Source: Pholis gunnellus
Lineage: Eukaryota > Chordata > Actinopteri > Perciformes > Pholidae
DNA length: 64,000 nt
Assembly (NCBI GenBank): GCA_910591455.2
Contig: OU342821.1
Span: 14,385,787-14,449,786, forward strand
Direction of reading: 5' to 3'
Below the pieces are notes generated by a model, which was given only the letters and a program-made list of their open reading frames with translations, was not told the DNA's origin and searched no databases. Position numbers and translations under genes: made by a program. This document shows positions 1-12,242 of the stretch, one piece after another (positions within the stretch are counted from its first letter, which is position 1; every line of letters starts with the position of its first letter).

Positions 1-3000
1 TCCATAACTCTGCAGAAAGCCTGTGAGTGATGCTATCAACAGGGATATCAAAATCTCGTGACTGAAGGAATGTATGTCGCTTAATATAAATCTTTTTTTT
101 TTTTGTTCCGTTTGTGTTGACATGCCAACCAGGATATTACATCCTTATAAGCACACAAGGAACCAAACACGATGCAGTTTTGTGACCTCATCAGTCTCTG
201 ATCACTTCATAACAGACATGTACAGCACAGTGCTCTGAGAAAGTATTCATTCCTGGCCTTTGTCCACACTGCATACAAATAATGGAATCAGGAAATAGTC
301 GGAAGCTGACATTTCCATCAGACTTATTTTCCCCATTTTTCATTGATAGATTCAATATTTGCCAATATTAATACATCCTCACAAATATGCCTTTGAATTC
401 TCTATATACTAAAATATGAAGGTGACTCAAAGGCATTATACTTCCATGTTTGCAAGTTCTGTAACGTTGGCGGTGAAATAGGGACATAAAGTGTAAAGTC
501 CTACTCCAAACAGAGTGATATAGAGGTCTATCCTCGTAAAGACGGAGGTCTTTTCATACCAAAATAGCCGAGCCGGTGCATTTCTGTGGATCAGTGGCTA
601 ATAAATCCCAATATTGTCCCAGAGATCACAAAGAATGATGGAGAGCTATTTCACCTCCCAACATTTCAACCATGGGAAGTATTAATAGTGATGTCTGGTG
701 CCAGAGATACAGTGGCACAGTGATCATTTAGTATTACAAATAGGGACAGGTGGATGTATGTCGGGAGACACTGCAACATGCTCACAGACTCTGAGTCGAG
801 TAAATATAGCTGTGAATGTAAAGCTCAGGAATGTGACCAGGATAGCACAGACAGTCCAACCAGGCACGCAGAAGCTGCTGCTGGGCGAGTTCATTTGGTA
901 TGTGTGTCATAGGATCGATCGTTTTCAGTAAACCGGACATTAAACCGTAAAGCGTCACTTTACCTCATCAGCCCCTCTGTCTTCTCTACTCTACTGTTAA
1001 CCAGACTTTCCACAGTTGTCATTAAAGCCACCAGTGGCTAAATCCCAAAGTTGTCTTAAGATTTGTGAGTCACTGTCCTCCATATCTCTGAGCCTGTACC
1101 AAAAGGGACGATATCAGCTCCACGCTAATGCTGTAGACTAAAGATTAACTTTAAGTTCTTACCTACGTGCTTAATGTGGTAATAATATAAACCAAGAGAT
1201 GAACTGAAAAATTAAGCAACCCAATAAAGCGCTTTGCAATCCTTTGAGGACTCCTTAAAGAGTTATAACGGAGGTGCAGGCCAGACGTGGTGGGAAATAA
1301 CTCATCTGCTATTATTGCTGTTCAGCTCTTGCATTCCAATGACTTAATTCAGATTCATAAGTTTTGACATTTGGAAGGATTTACCTGCCACAGACAGGGG
1401 AGGTAAATCAGAAAAGTATTGGTCTTTTAATGGGATTAACAGACAATAAGAAAAATATGATATATTGCCAGTTTTATCTTTCAAATAAAATCCAAAAACC
1501 TATAAAAGAATAAGATTGAAAGGAACTGTGAATGAGTCAACAATGAGAGATAATAAAAAGAGTCACTCTCCACACAGACGCTGGAGTATTTCTTTCTCCC
1601 AGCTTTCACAGCTGTAAAGGCAATGTCTCTAAACCGAAAGGCAGACACACTGCACACCCCTGGAATAAATTGTGCTGCAGATCAATTCTAAAATCGTCGC
1701 AGTTTTGAGGTTCATATGCAAAATGGGCATTTCATTTATTTGTCATTTTTACTTAACAATTCAAGTTCTCTCATTCTCCCATAGGTTTTCCCTTATTTAT
1801 TTTCTTTTTTTTGTTTATTTGTCCACTGTATGTCAAATCAACATAGTCCTTTAAGGCTCTTAACTGTATTTTTCTTTCTCTTTCTTTCTCCTCCTTTCAT
1901 TTTTCTCCCATTCTGTCACTCTATTACACGTCCTTTCTTTACTCTATCTTCTTTCATTGCTTTTAATCACTGCCGTCGACAAAAAGAGACTCTATAGAAC
2001 AGAGACATCTTTTCCGATGCTGTAGAAATCTCTTGACAGGCTGAGGCATACAGGACAGCATGTGCTCATCCATGTATATGTAGCCTCAGGGGTTTGTTCC
2101 TATGCAGGCTTTCAAGATTTCTCAGTTGGGCACTCAGGACTACGTTTCTTTCTGGCTCGGAAGCTATCTGGTTCTTTGATTTGTGCAGTGAATGAAAACA
2201 CAGTCCAACACGTTTGGAAAGGACGCCCCCCCCCCCTGAAGTGACACATGTTTGGATGAAACTAGTAGATTCATTCAGAATAATTGGTCATTAAGGAAGG
2301 CAATGCAGAGTGTAAATCTGCCAGACAGCACAGGAAACTCGTTGTTGCTTTCAGTTTGAATATCACACAGGGAAAAGTACATCTCCACATTAATAAAGCT
2401 AAAAGGAAAAGGAAAGACAGATAATGTTTGTACATTTTATTAATTCATGAAAAAGACCTTTTTATATATTCATTTTTTTCTGGGTTTGTTTCCCCAGCGT
2501 TGTGCATTTTCACAGTTTTAAATATTTGCCAGAACTGACCCATTTTCAAGTATTGGTGTAAAAGTCAAAGCTGAACAGAAGAACACAAACTGCTTTAACT
2601 ATTTCAGTGCTGTATTTGCAGAAAAGAAACCAAACAAAAAGAGAAACATACAAAGTCGCTCATTTTATCTTCTGTGCTACATTTGGGGTTGTATCTTAAC
2701 CACGGGACTGTGTTGATTGGATTTTTGAAGGAAAACAGCAAGATGAACTTTTAAATTTCATGGGAGAGAATCACAAGTCAAAGTCAGAAAATGAAGGCAG
2801 GCGATCGCGATTGTGAACTTGGGCTGTCTTATTGGTTTAAATAAAGGGTTTGTTGATTCACTGAAGTTTCGTGGGAGTTCAATAGCTACATGACGATCAG
2901 AAGCAAAGGTAGCAGCCCTCCCTTTCATCCACTTGGCTCAGCCCTACAAGCAGAAGACACGACAACAAAGAATCTTCCACATGGCTACATTTTGCATTTG

Positions 3001-3581
3001 CAATGTTTCTCAGTGAAATACAAATATGCGCGATGCATTTAATGATCAGAAACAACTGAAAACAGGCCTGGTATTAAATGCCAAGAGTTCATGAGTTACT
3101 AGCAATGTGCTACTGCATAGTTTTGGCTTTGTCCAATTTTGGCACCTTTGGCCCTCCATACAGCAAACAAACAATGTGCCATTTAGTTTTTCTGTGGCTT
3201 ATTTAAGGAAGCACATAAAGCATTTATGAAGTTCTTCTGTTATGTTAACATAAAATACACATCATTAACACATCTTAACAGATTCAGACACACACACTCA
3301 CACACAGAAGACAATTAGTGCCCTTATCCTACAATATATGCTGTTGATAGTTGACAGGCACCCACTCAATGACCTCAATACTTCCATTTCTCTTTCACAT
3401 TAAAGCATGAATCACTTCCTGATTATTAGTAAACAGGTGTGTTTGTGCAGTGCATATGGCTTTGTAGCATGTGCATGTGTTCAGACGGTCCACGTGCAGG
3501 GCTGATGAATGAGTTCTCACTGCCAATGTACTGCTGTGACAATCAGATACACCAGGCCGGCTCCTTCCCCCCAGGGTGTTT

Positions 3582-3612
3582 ATGTGTGTGTGTGTGTGTG
3601 TGCGTGTGTGTG
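3582..3612. repeat. (TG)n microsatellite
   Basis: An almost pure TG dinucleotide run, interrupted once by a C. A matching AC run lies at 3791-3814 about 180 bases away in the opposite orientation, so the two could pair as an inverted repeat. Typical fish microsatellites, with no gene attached. Confidence 0.9.
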
Positions 3613-3790
3613 AGCGGGCAAGCTCTGTCCCTGTTTTATGAGAAGGACGTAACCTTTCATGCACTGTGTTTGTGCGAGAGAGAGAAAGAATCATGACTCA
3701 ACAACAGCAGAAGCACATCAGTGGAACTCCTCATCCTGCCTAAGTCCCTCAAATGGGATTTAACACACACACAAACACGCTCACATGAAT

Positions 3791-3814
3791 ACACACACAC
3801 ACACACACACACAC
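3791..3814. repeat. (AC)n microsatellite
   Basis: Twelve AC units without interruption. It is complementary to the TG run at 3582-3612. Confidence 0.9.
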
Positions 3815-4550
3815 GTGCATGTTGTGAGGGTGGGAAACATCTGCGTGTCAAGGTTTAATAACATTAAATGTAGTCCAGCTCAGGTACTGTCCACGGTGTC
3901 CACGGGTCATTGCAAGACACTACGAAGCAGATACATAACACTACGTCAGGTGAGAGGTCGCCGAGTTTATAACATGAGCTTTCTCTGCTGCACTCAAAAC
4001 AAACCACAAATTGAAATAACTTGTGCTTGACATCCAAGTTGGGCTTGGTAAATGTCACTGTTATTTTAGGCTGGCTATAATGTCTGAATGGATTTAATTT
4101 GTTGTCACCCTTCATATTCATTTCGCCACCGCCGCTCGACCGTCTGCAGTACACTTTAGGACTTTGACAGCTCGCCTGACCCAAACACTTTGACTCTGAC
4201 CTTTGCTGTTTGACCTCACTTAAACCTCAACCGTGACTTTAGCCGGCCATTGTGTTGCATGACACCGACTCGGCACAGTTCAGCACATCTAGGGCATGCA
4301 AGTGTGTCACTGCAGATCTAATTATGACAGCAATCCCCCAACAGCCTCTTACTTCTCTTCTCCCTTCGCCCTGCGACCCAGCCTGGAGCAAAGGCTGTCG
4401 TAGTTGAGCCGAGCAGGAGTGTCTACATGTAGCCATGTGTAAGCTGAAAATGTAGTTATGATGTGAACAAAGCAGTTCAGTTTGTGGCATCAAGTGGACA
4501 TCAGGAGTTGATGTTTGAGCTCTGGTTCAGCTAAGCTCTCGATATTGCGT

Positions 4551-4767
4551 GTTAAATATGAAGCTAGAGCCAGGACGCGCTTAGCTTAGCATAAAGCATT
4601 GAAACACCCGCTGATTCCCCCCCTTTTCCAGCCTCGTTATGCTAAGCTAACTGCCGGCTGTAGCTTCATATTTAGCTTACACATGAGAGTGCAATCAATC
4701 TTGTCCTCTCATTTTCTGCAAGACAGTGAATAAGCATATTCCCCAAAATGTCAAATGATTCCTTGGT
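4551..4767. repeat. Foldback copy of a dispersed teleost repeat
   Basis: The arm 4551-4597 is the imperfect reverse complement of 4633-4679; both carry AATATGAAGCT and TTAGCTTAGCATAA, separated by about 35 bases. Beyond the right arm, 4680-4767 continues the consensus of the repeat in minus orientation (pieces equivalent to GCTTATTC and ATTTTGGGGAATATG). I recognise the motif set from many spiny-rayed fish genomic and UTR sequences. A second, plus-strand copy lies at 55923-56055. It does not code for protein. Confidence 0.7.
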
Positions 4768-6750
4768 AGAAATATCGGCCAAATCATAGTACTTGCCTAA
4801 TGAGTTATTTCACAAAATAATTTAGTTTTGTACAGTTTTAATGTCCTAAAAAAACACAAAACCTGCACAGAGTTTGAGGGATAAAGGCTTTGTACAGTCG
4901 CTAGAAGGAGATGCTGATGAGCTGAAATAACAGCAGCTTACTGATCTTTGTGAAACACATGAGCAGGTGAGACTTGCACGTAAATTATTTCTTTGGTTTG
5001 AGGCAAAACACAGAACTTGGTCACAGCAGTGAGCTTGCAAGATGTTTGTAGCATCTGAAAGTGTAAAACTGTCCATTAATAGAAAAAGAATTTACAGAGC
5101 TCATTAACAGATTCTAAAAGCTTAAGTGTGCATAAATAACTTTATACCCATATTTTGGCTTCCCATGATGCCAAAATCATCTTTTCTCTCTGCTTTTAAG
5201 TGGTTGGAGTTTGCAGCTGATGCACTTTTCAAAGATTAACAGCCGAACAGGCATCATCTCATTTAATGCTGGTGCCTAGCTGACCAGAGCTCTTTCTGTA
5301 TGCGTGTTTGTGCCTTACATTTGCTGGCGGTGAAATAAAGGGAGACAAACCCCCACGTTTCTGCAGCGAGAGCTACAACTGGCAGGGCAGAGAAGTGGGT
5401 CATCTATATGCCAACCGAGCAGTCAGGATGAAACTTGCATGCCTCCTGCTCTGCTCTCCAGCCTCGACAACAGACCAAAAGAACGAGAGAAAGAAGAGGG
5501 GAAGTCAGGGGGAGGAAGAACTCCGGGGTAGATGAGGATTACAGATGATTGAGGATGAGGAACGATACCACCGTTAGCATGAGAGACGTGTTTTGAGTTT
5601 TAATATGACAGAAAGAAAAGGGGTGTTATTGATTTGAAGGAAGGCGACAATTATAAATAAAAATGTGTGTAAGATTGCCAAGACTGACAGCCCAGCAAAT
5701 ATCCTGCTGTTTTCATTCTCCTGTTATCAAGTCCCCAGTCTGTGGCTGCTTATTAATCAAAGTATTGATCGTTCAATGTGAGCAATGCAAACACAGTTAC
5801 TCACTGTGGCAAGAAAGAGCAGGCCAGACAGGATGGATGCTACGAGAGAAGGGAAGGAAGTGAGGAAAGAGGCCCTGAGATGGAGTGATACAGAGAAAGG
5901 AAAATAAGTGTTCTAATGTTGAAAGCAATGCCTATAAACAGAATCAAGTGAATGAAATGAGGTTAGCTGAGGAGTGCCATTGAGTACTTTGTGCTCAAGT
6001 TGTTATTGCACGTTGTTGTGTTGAGTGCTATTGACGAGGGTTGGCTTCACTGGCGTTCTCTGTTATCAGTGCAGAGCATCACTTCTGTTGCATAATGCAC
6101 TTGAAACACAACTAGTTAGTCGGGTTGTATAACTGTGTCTACGCATAGTGCTGGTTGTACTCGTGAGACAATACATCTGTCATGTAAATGCACCTGAACA
6201 TGAAAGCCTTCAGACCCGGGTCTTCTTCTGTGGTATCGTCCCTGTTCTAAACCCACACATTCCAGCACCAACATGTCTGGAAGAGACTGGACAATTGAGC
6301 AAAAATACTGCATTGCACTGTGTTTAAGGCGAAAAAGTTTGCAATGGGAAGCAATGTAAACTTAAGGCAGCATGGATCTTGCATGTTTTTTAAAAAAAGT
6401 CCTAAAATCTAGTATGTCACCCAATGCAACAACAAACACAATTAAATGCACTCTTCCCAGCCCATAAATAAAAACACAACTGGTATTCATACACAAGGTT
6501 TGTGCATTATCCATGTGTGTAGCATGTGTGCAGACATGGTCGTGTAAATACTTAAATCCACCCACACTCACAAACCCCGTATCACTTGGCCCAAAACAGC
6601 CAAAATATAAAACTGAAATGAAAAAACAAAAGAAATTCTTTTGTTTTTCATTTTTGCAATGATTTCATTTAGCACAGTGCGACCCGACCCAGTTTGAAGG
6701 TAGAATGGTTGCAGTTTGTTCACTCCAGTTTCAAAAGTGTGTTCAAGCCC

Positions 6751-6769
6751 CCTCCCCCCCCCCCCCCCC
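6751..6769. repeat. Poly-C tract followed by AC repeat
   Basis: An almost uninterrupted run of C followed by a short ACACAC stretch. Low-complexity sequence a little downstream (in gene orientation) of the fam78a stop codon, so it may lie in the fam78a 3'UTR. Confidence 0.7.
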
Positions 6770-6998
6770 AAACACACACACCTCAAAGCAACAGCTGGTC
6801 TTTTTCTCAGAGGTGGTTTCGTTTGCCCGTTTTTCTGTCTCTTTTGAAACATAAGAGAGACGAATATAGAGGCAAAAAAAAAAGAAGGGAAAAGGGTTAA
6901 AGCAGTGAGAGCTGGTGACGAGCAGGAACAAAAGAAAGAGAAGAAATAAGAGATGATACGGTTCAGGTATCCAAGGCCAGTCAGGTCAGTGAAGCAGG

Positions 6999-9900
6999 TC
7001 AGTATTTGGGTGGGATCACCACCATGGGGTCACCATTCTTTGGCCGCCACATCAGCACCTGGGCGTCATTGGCGTTGGGCTTGACCATGGCGTTCGAGGA
7101 GATGGGCTCATTCTTGCCCAGGATCTGGGGCTGTTCCTGGGCCACGGGCTCGTTCAGAGCAGCCCTGTCACCCAGAGGCTGCTCTGGGTCCACTTTGATG
7201 TGAAGCCGCATCCTCCAGCGGATTGTCTGCAGCACAAGTGTCTCTGAGGTGGCCTGGTTAATGGCCACCAGCCACGTCGTAAAGCTCTGGTCGCGGCGGA
7301 TGCTGCTAAGCTGAGGCACGTTGCTGTCGCTGACGGGCACGCCCCAGGTCACGCTGGGGTAGAAATTGTCATTCATACTAACAGTGAACTTGCTGTCCTT
7401 CTTGGTGGGGCCTACCACAGTGCAGGTCTCCGTGGTGTTGCCGTACCACGGGTAGTTCACCCCATCCGAGTCGCTGATGGCCTGGATTTTGCCATCACGC
7501 AGGTCGGGGAGCTCCCAACTCGACCTGGAAGTTGAAAGTCACAGATGAGGATTTACCCAGAAATGGAGCTTATAGACATTTAGTGTTTGTTACAAATTTG
7601 GTCTATTTATAGTTATAGTCATCATGCCTATCGGTTTTGATAACTGACGGGGCAAGAAACACTAGCGAACAACAATCAAGCTTTTGTATTCAAACCACTT
7701 CCTTTGGAAGCGGGCAAATGTGTGAAATGTATAATAGTTGCACAACTGCATGCACACACAAGTGCAGTAAGCCAAAGTTAAACCAGGAAATTGTAAACTG
7801 ACATGGATGTTTGAAACTGTTAGTTTGTTAAAAAAAGAATTTAAATCTGATGTCATCATTTCTGTTGCTGACATGAATCATGGCCAGAAAGTACAGAAAT
7901 AAGACCCAAGTTGTAACAAACCAGAATGATCCTTTAAGTTTATCTCTGGCACACTAAACCAAACCAAAGGATCCCTCACATAAAAAGCTCTCCAGTCTAA
8001 TCCTCTCTGTATAATAGCGGATCATTTGCATCTTAATAGTGTGACAAGTCTCCTCCTTGCTATCGTTACCAACAACACATGACGGACACAAGGAGTTGAC
8101 TCAAAGCCTCACAGTTGGATCTTCTGGAACTGCAGAGAGGAAAAACAGAATGCAACAATAAAATACTGTGACACACACAGTGGGCGGCACTGAACGGCTC
8201 AAGTGACCTGACACCTCTGGTCTGTCCGTCTATGGATTTTCTGCCCGCGGCAGGAATAAGATTACCTTTCATTCACTGAGGCCGAGGATCAGCAGGACGG
8301 ACGAGATAACAGTGTGATCACCAGCCACATGACTTCCTGCCTGCTTGGCCTGGTCTCGCATTCTGATTTATGTATTCACCCAGGGGGTGAGATTAGCATG
8401 TCATGCATGATAATAGCTGGCCCTTGTGCGTGTGTGTGTGCATGTGTGTGTGCGTGTGTACGCGCGTACAGTTCTGTTCTTTAAAAAAAATCCCTTAATC
8501 CTCTCAACGGATGCCTCCAAAACAATTTGCAGTTCTCCATTTTGTCAGGAACTCAGACGATATTTTAACAGTGAGCACATCAAGCAGAGCCGACGGCACA
8601 CAGGTGCGATGGGGAGTCGTCCACCCGCTGAGAAACTTTAATCATGAGTGGAGAAAGCGTTGCAGGGATATGGCTCACTTCCTGTTTTCTGTCTTCACTG
8701 CCAGCTTTGTCACAGCGAAATGGTCTGACATAAGTGTCGTGAGTGTTTGTGACAGAACCGCAAGGATGTTGAAAAAACACTCATATATAATCAACTGCAT
8801 CACATTGTGACTCCTGAAGTCAGTTATTGCAAATGTTGCAATGCACTCGAGCACAGTGATTCCCAACCAGAGGTACTTGTAGCTCGGGGAGTACTACTGC
8901 AGCTGCCAGGGGGTACCTGGAAAGATCGTGTATTATGATTTGACAAAACAATATATATATATCCACAGATTGATTGAGCTATAACACCTGAGCACTGTGA
9001 CCGAGAGTGTGTGCAAACTAGTTAGCGAGAGAGCAGTCTAAACAGTTAGCTCAAAGTAATGGATGGCTGAAATAGATAGCAAACATTTAAAGGATTATAG
9101 AGAGTTTAAAGGGTTAGCCACACATGTTGTGGTTGGAATAGTTAGCCAAAGAACGGATAAATGGTTGATTCGTCCAGCTTCAGCCACTGGTAGTACATTG
9201 TAAACTTGACCAGACTAAATGAAACACTGAAAGTTCAATTGTATAAAATATATATATTTTTAACAATATCCCCTTTTATATAGTTAATAGTGTTAACTAA
9301 CATCCAGTTTAAAATCAAATGAACACATCTGGAACATGACTTTCATTGAGAAATCGTGTATCTACTGAGCAACATGGAAACACAGCTCATTTCCTGTTTC
9401 TGCATTGTTGCCGCAGCGTTCATTTGCATGTTGCGAGCAAATGGTTTTGAGTATTACAATTCTGTTGATGAAGCTTAATGACAGATGGCGAAGATTGGAC
9501 CAACTTTGTAGGAGTAGAAGTGAAGAAATAGGGTGCCAGTGCAGTTAATGAATCAATTACAGCATGCTTAAGCCTCACCACCTGTGTGTAGTGTGTAGAC
9601 TACCACACGGCTCTACCAAGAATATTGGCAGTACGTTCCGTCTGAAATATGAATGTACATGTCTCGCCTTAACGTTCATTTTAAGAAACATTACAGCTAA
9701 TGCAAATCCTATCAAACTGTTACAACAGATACACACTCGCTTCTTTTTTAGTTTCACTTCTGCCACAGCTCCTATTTTTAGCACCGTGACATTTTTAGGG
9801 CAACACAAGACGCCTCATGTAATCAACATGCCCGTTGATAAATACACACATCCTGCTCCACCGTTCAAAACCGTACCACAGTAAAGCCACTCTAAAAGAC

Positions 9901-12242
9901 GGGTGTACGACAAACAGGGAGGAAAGATGATGAACGTGTCCAGAATCCAGAGCACGTCATCCGAAGCCAACAGAGAAATCATCCACATTACCGTCTTCAG
10001 CCGTTCGGTGCAATTACAGCACGCTGAAGCTTTATTGCCATCACAGAAACTACTTAGTATGAGAGTCTCAGCAGTGAGAGCAGGTCTCTTGCATCCTAAG
10101 AGCGGCTTCAAAATTGAACATAAAGAATAGGTGGCCTTAATGTGGTTGTGAACTTTAACGACTTTAATACCGGGGTATGCGATGAGATAGAAAGTACATT
10201 TTTTAAGTGTGACGGCTACGTGGGGTAGAATGTAGATGTTGGTTACTTCCAGCTCAGTCTTCTTTGTCTATGTGGGTTGTCTGTATTTATCATTGTGCTG
10301 ACATGATTTTGGAGAATGTTATCTCTTAATTGTGTATTGTTTGGACAGAAAATGTTCTGCCTTTGGAGCTTTGTTCCATAAGCACGTATACTTGCACGCC
10401 TACTTTGCAGCCCGTTTGTTTGTAGTTAATACAATCTTTAAAGGAATCTTTTACACCTTGAAAGATGAGAGAAACTTTAAAGTGGGGAGCTATTCTATTT
10501 TCTATCTCTGTTTCAAAATTCCATGTTCCTTTTATATGAACAGCACATCACTAACAAACAAAGAACTTGACAAGAGAGCATGGCAATTCAAGATAAAAGA
10601 GTAAATATTAACGCTTGGATGAAAAAAAAGCTAATTCTGTAAACACAAACGCAGTTTACACAAGGCATTGATCATACTGGACTTTTAGAAAGTAATGGAG
10701 GACTTTCTCTCTCTCTCTCACTAACACAAACACTCACACACACACACACATGTAGGACTATACTGGGTTTGGGGTGTTGGGGAGGGGACTGTGTCTCTAA
10801 TCTTAGACGTGCAGCTGCAATGTCTACAGATAAAGCATGTTCTGGGTACATGTCAGCTTGTGGTTGCCCACTCCAGGATATAAGAATGCAACTTTTCTAA
10901 CATTTGTGTAGCAATATCGCACACACACACTCTCTCACTTTGAAAAAAGAGGAAAAGAGGCCTATTATCTGTTTCATGAGCATTTTTTCTTAAAGCTGAT
11001 TTTGCCCATGTTTGTCACGGCTAATGCAAGATAACTGTGTATTGACAAGTGCCCTGCTCTCATATCTGTCAGGTTTTGAAGTAGCCCTGCAGGCCTGCAG
11101 CCACAAGCCCACATACCGAAGATAGCTCAGCTACTGATTGAACATTAAAGTTCACTTCTAGACAGTTCAATTTATTTTACTTATCTTTCTAAATACAGAT
11201 ATTAATGTGTAATATGTTGATTGCACGGCACAGACTGATGCTGGCGTTCCACTGGGCAACTCAGATGCAACCATAGACAAGTTTCACTAGAATATTTCCA
11301 TTGAACAATGTGTTCAGAATGATGTCTAATACAAAAACAGGAACGCCAACACACTCACAATGACTCTTTTTTTGGCCATGGGTGCCTCGTGTGCTTGAGT
11401 TCAAACAAACTATCTGTGTAGTTCTCTATTTTTGGGAGATTTCTCCAAACGTGTCTCGTGTTTTAATCAGAGTTTGGTGGTACAAACAAATATATGGTAT
11501 AGGTATTTGGTACATCGTTTAAGTCATTTTTCAAGAACATGTTTTACTCTTTCTCAGGTTACGGCAGAAGTTGCTGCTGCTCTTTGTCATATTTAATAGT
11601 AATATGGGTACATTTGAAGAGGTCTCCTTGGCTCTGAGATGTTTTGACTGCCATTTCTTCAAAAATATTTGATATTTCATGGAACAAAAAATTAATTAAT
11701 TAATAGAAGCAGAAAAATTCTGAATTGTGGAAGAGGTGACAGTTGCAGCAAATGAACGTAACCGAGCTTTAATGGCTTTATTCACCAGTTATCATTCTTA
11801 AAACCGTTATAATTCTCCTTAAAATAATATTTGTCATTATTGCCTGGTCCATGAGTCTCAACCAAATGTGCTCAGCACATGCGCATCCCCAACCATCACC
11901 TAATGATGATACTCACATCCCCTTGTTTCCATACGTATTGTAGAACTCCATGTGGTTACAGGCTTGAATCCAGCCAATGGTCCATGTCTCTTTGCCGGCT
12001 ACTGGCGGCACAAGGACCCGGGCATAAGCTCGGAAGTGCGGTGTCCTGTAGCGCAGGACCACGCTGGATGACTCGTCGATGCTGGTAGGGTTGGGGTCGA
12101 TTGAAGTGTTCACCTCCACGACGATGATACTGTCTCGGAAACTCTTGGGCTTACACCTGATACTCTGGATACAGCCCATTGCATTAAATAGCAACACAAT
12201 CCACAACAACGTCCAGAGGTCTGGAGAAGAAGAAAGACGCAT
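6999..12242 (-). CDS. fam78a: FAM78 family protein, fam78a orthologue (two coding exons)
   Basis: Coding exons on the minus strand are 12242-11917 and 7524-6999, joined in frame through an AT|G methionine codon (donor GTGAGT at 11916-11911, acceptor CAG just above 7524). The joined frame gives 283 residues. The second exon contains stretches shared with human FAM78A from memory: SSWELPDLRDGKI, DSDGVNYPWYGNTTETC, VKPNANDAQVLMWRP and the end VVIPPKY. The first exon has SIDESSSVVLRYRTPHFRA and GWIQACNHMEFYN. The family has no known biochemical role, and I see no catalytic motif. The start is ambiguous: the ATG at 12242 gives a short hydrophobic stretch before MGCIQS, whereas the ATG at 12179 begins at MGCIQS and gives 262 residues. 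A good splice acceptor just downstream of the first ATG argues for the shorter form. Gene order beside plpp7 and prrc2b supports the fam78a assignment over fam78b. Confidence 0.93.
7525..11916 (-). other. fam78a intron
   Basis: This 4.4-kb intron separates the two coding exons. I see no nested gene. It holds TG-rich low-complexity DNA near 8428-8463, a repeat remnant at 8853-8940, AT-rich runs near 8950 and 9250, and a CT/AC microsatellite near 10707-10750. Open frames on both strands here are short and unrelated to known proteins. Confidence 0.75.
8853..8940 (+). repeat. Possible hAT-like non-autonomous repeat remnant
   Basis: The stretch starts CAGTGATTCCCAACCAGAGG and continues with GGGGAGTACT and GGGGGTACCTGG. 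It resembles the end of widespread vertebrate hAT-type elements, which begin with CAGTGnTTCCCAACC and contain a GGGGTAC motif. I did not find an opposite end or target-site duplication, so the family call is tentative. Confidence 0.4.

Larger units (their letters stand above)
1..6998. other. Non-coding flank downstream of fam78a
   Basis: No convincing coding exon was found on either strand; the open frames here are short, lack family resemblance and often run through microsatellites. Part of it may be the 3'UTR of minus-strand fam78a, whose stop is at 6999-7001. A minus-strand AATAAA lies only as far away as 2436-2441, so the true 3' end is not settled. The stretch holds TG/AC microsatellites near 3582-3612 and 3791-3814, a foldback dispersed repeat near 4551-4767, and a poly-C tract near 6751-6769. 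Confidence 0.6.
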
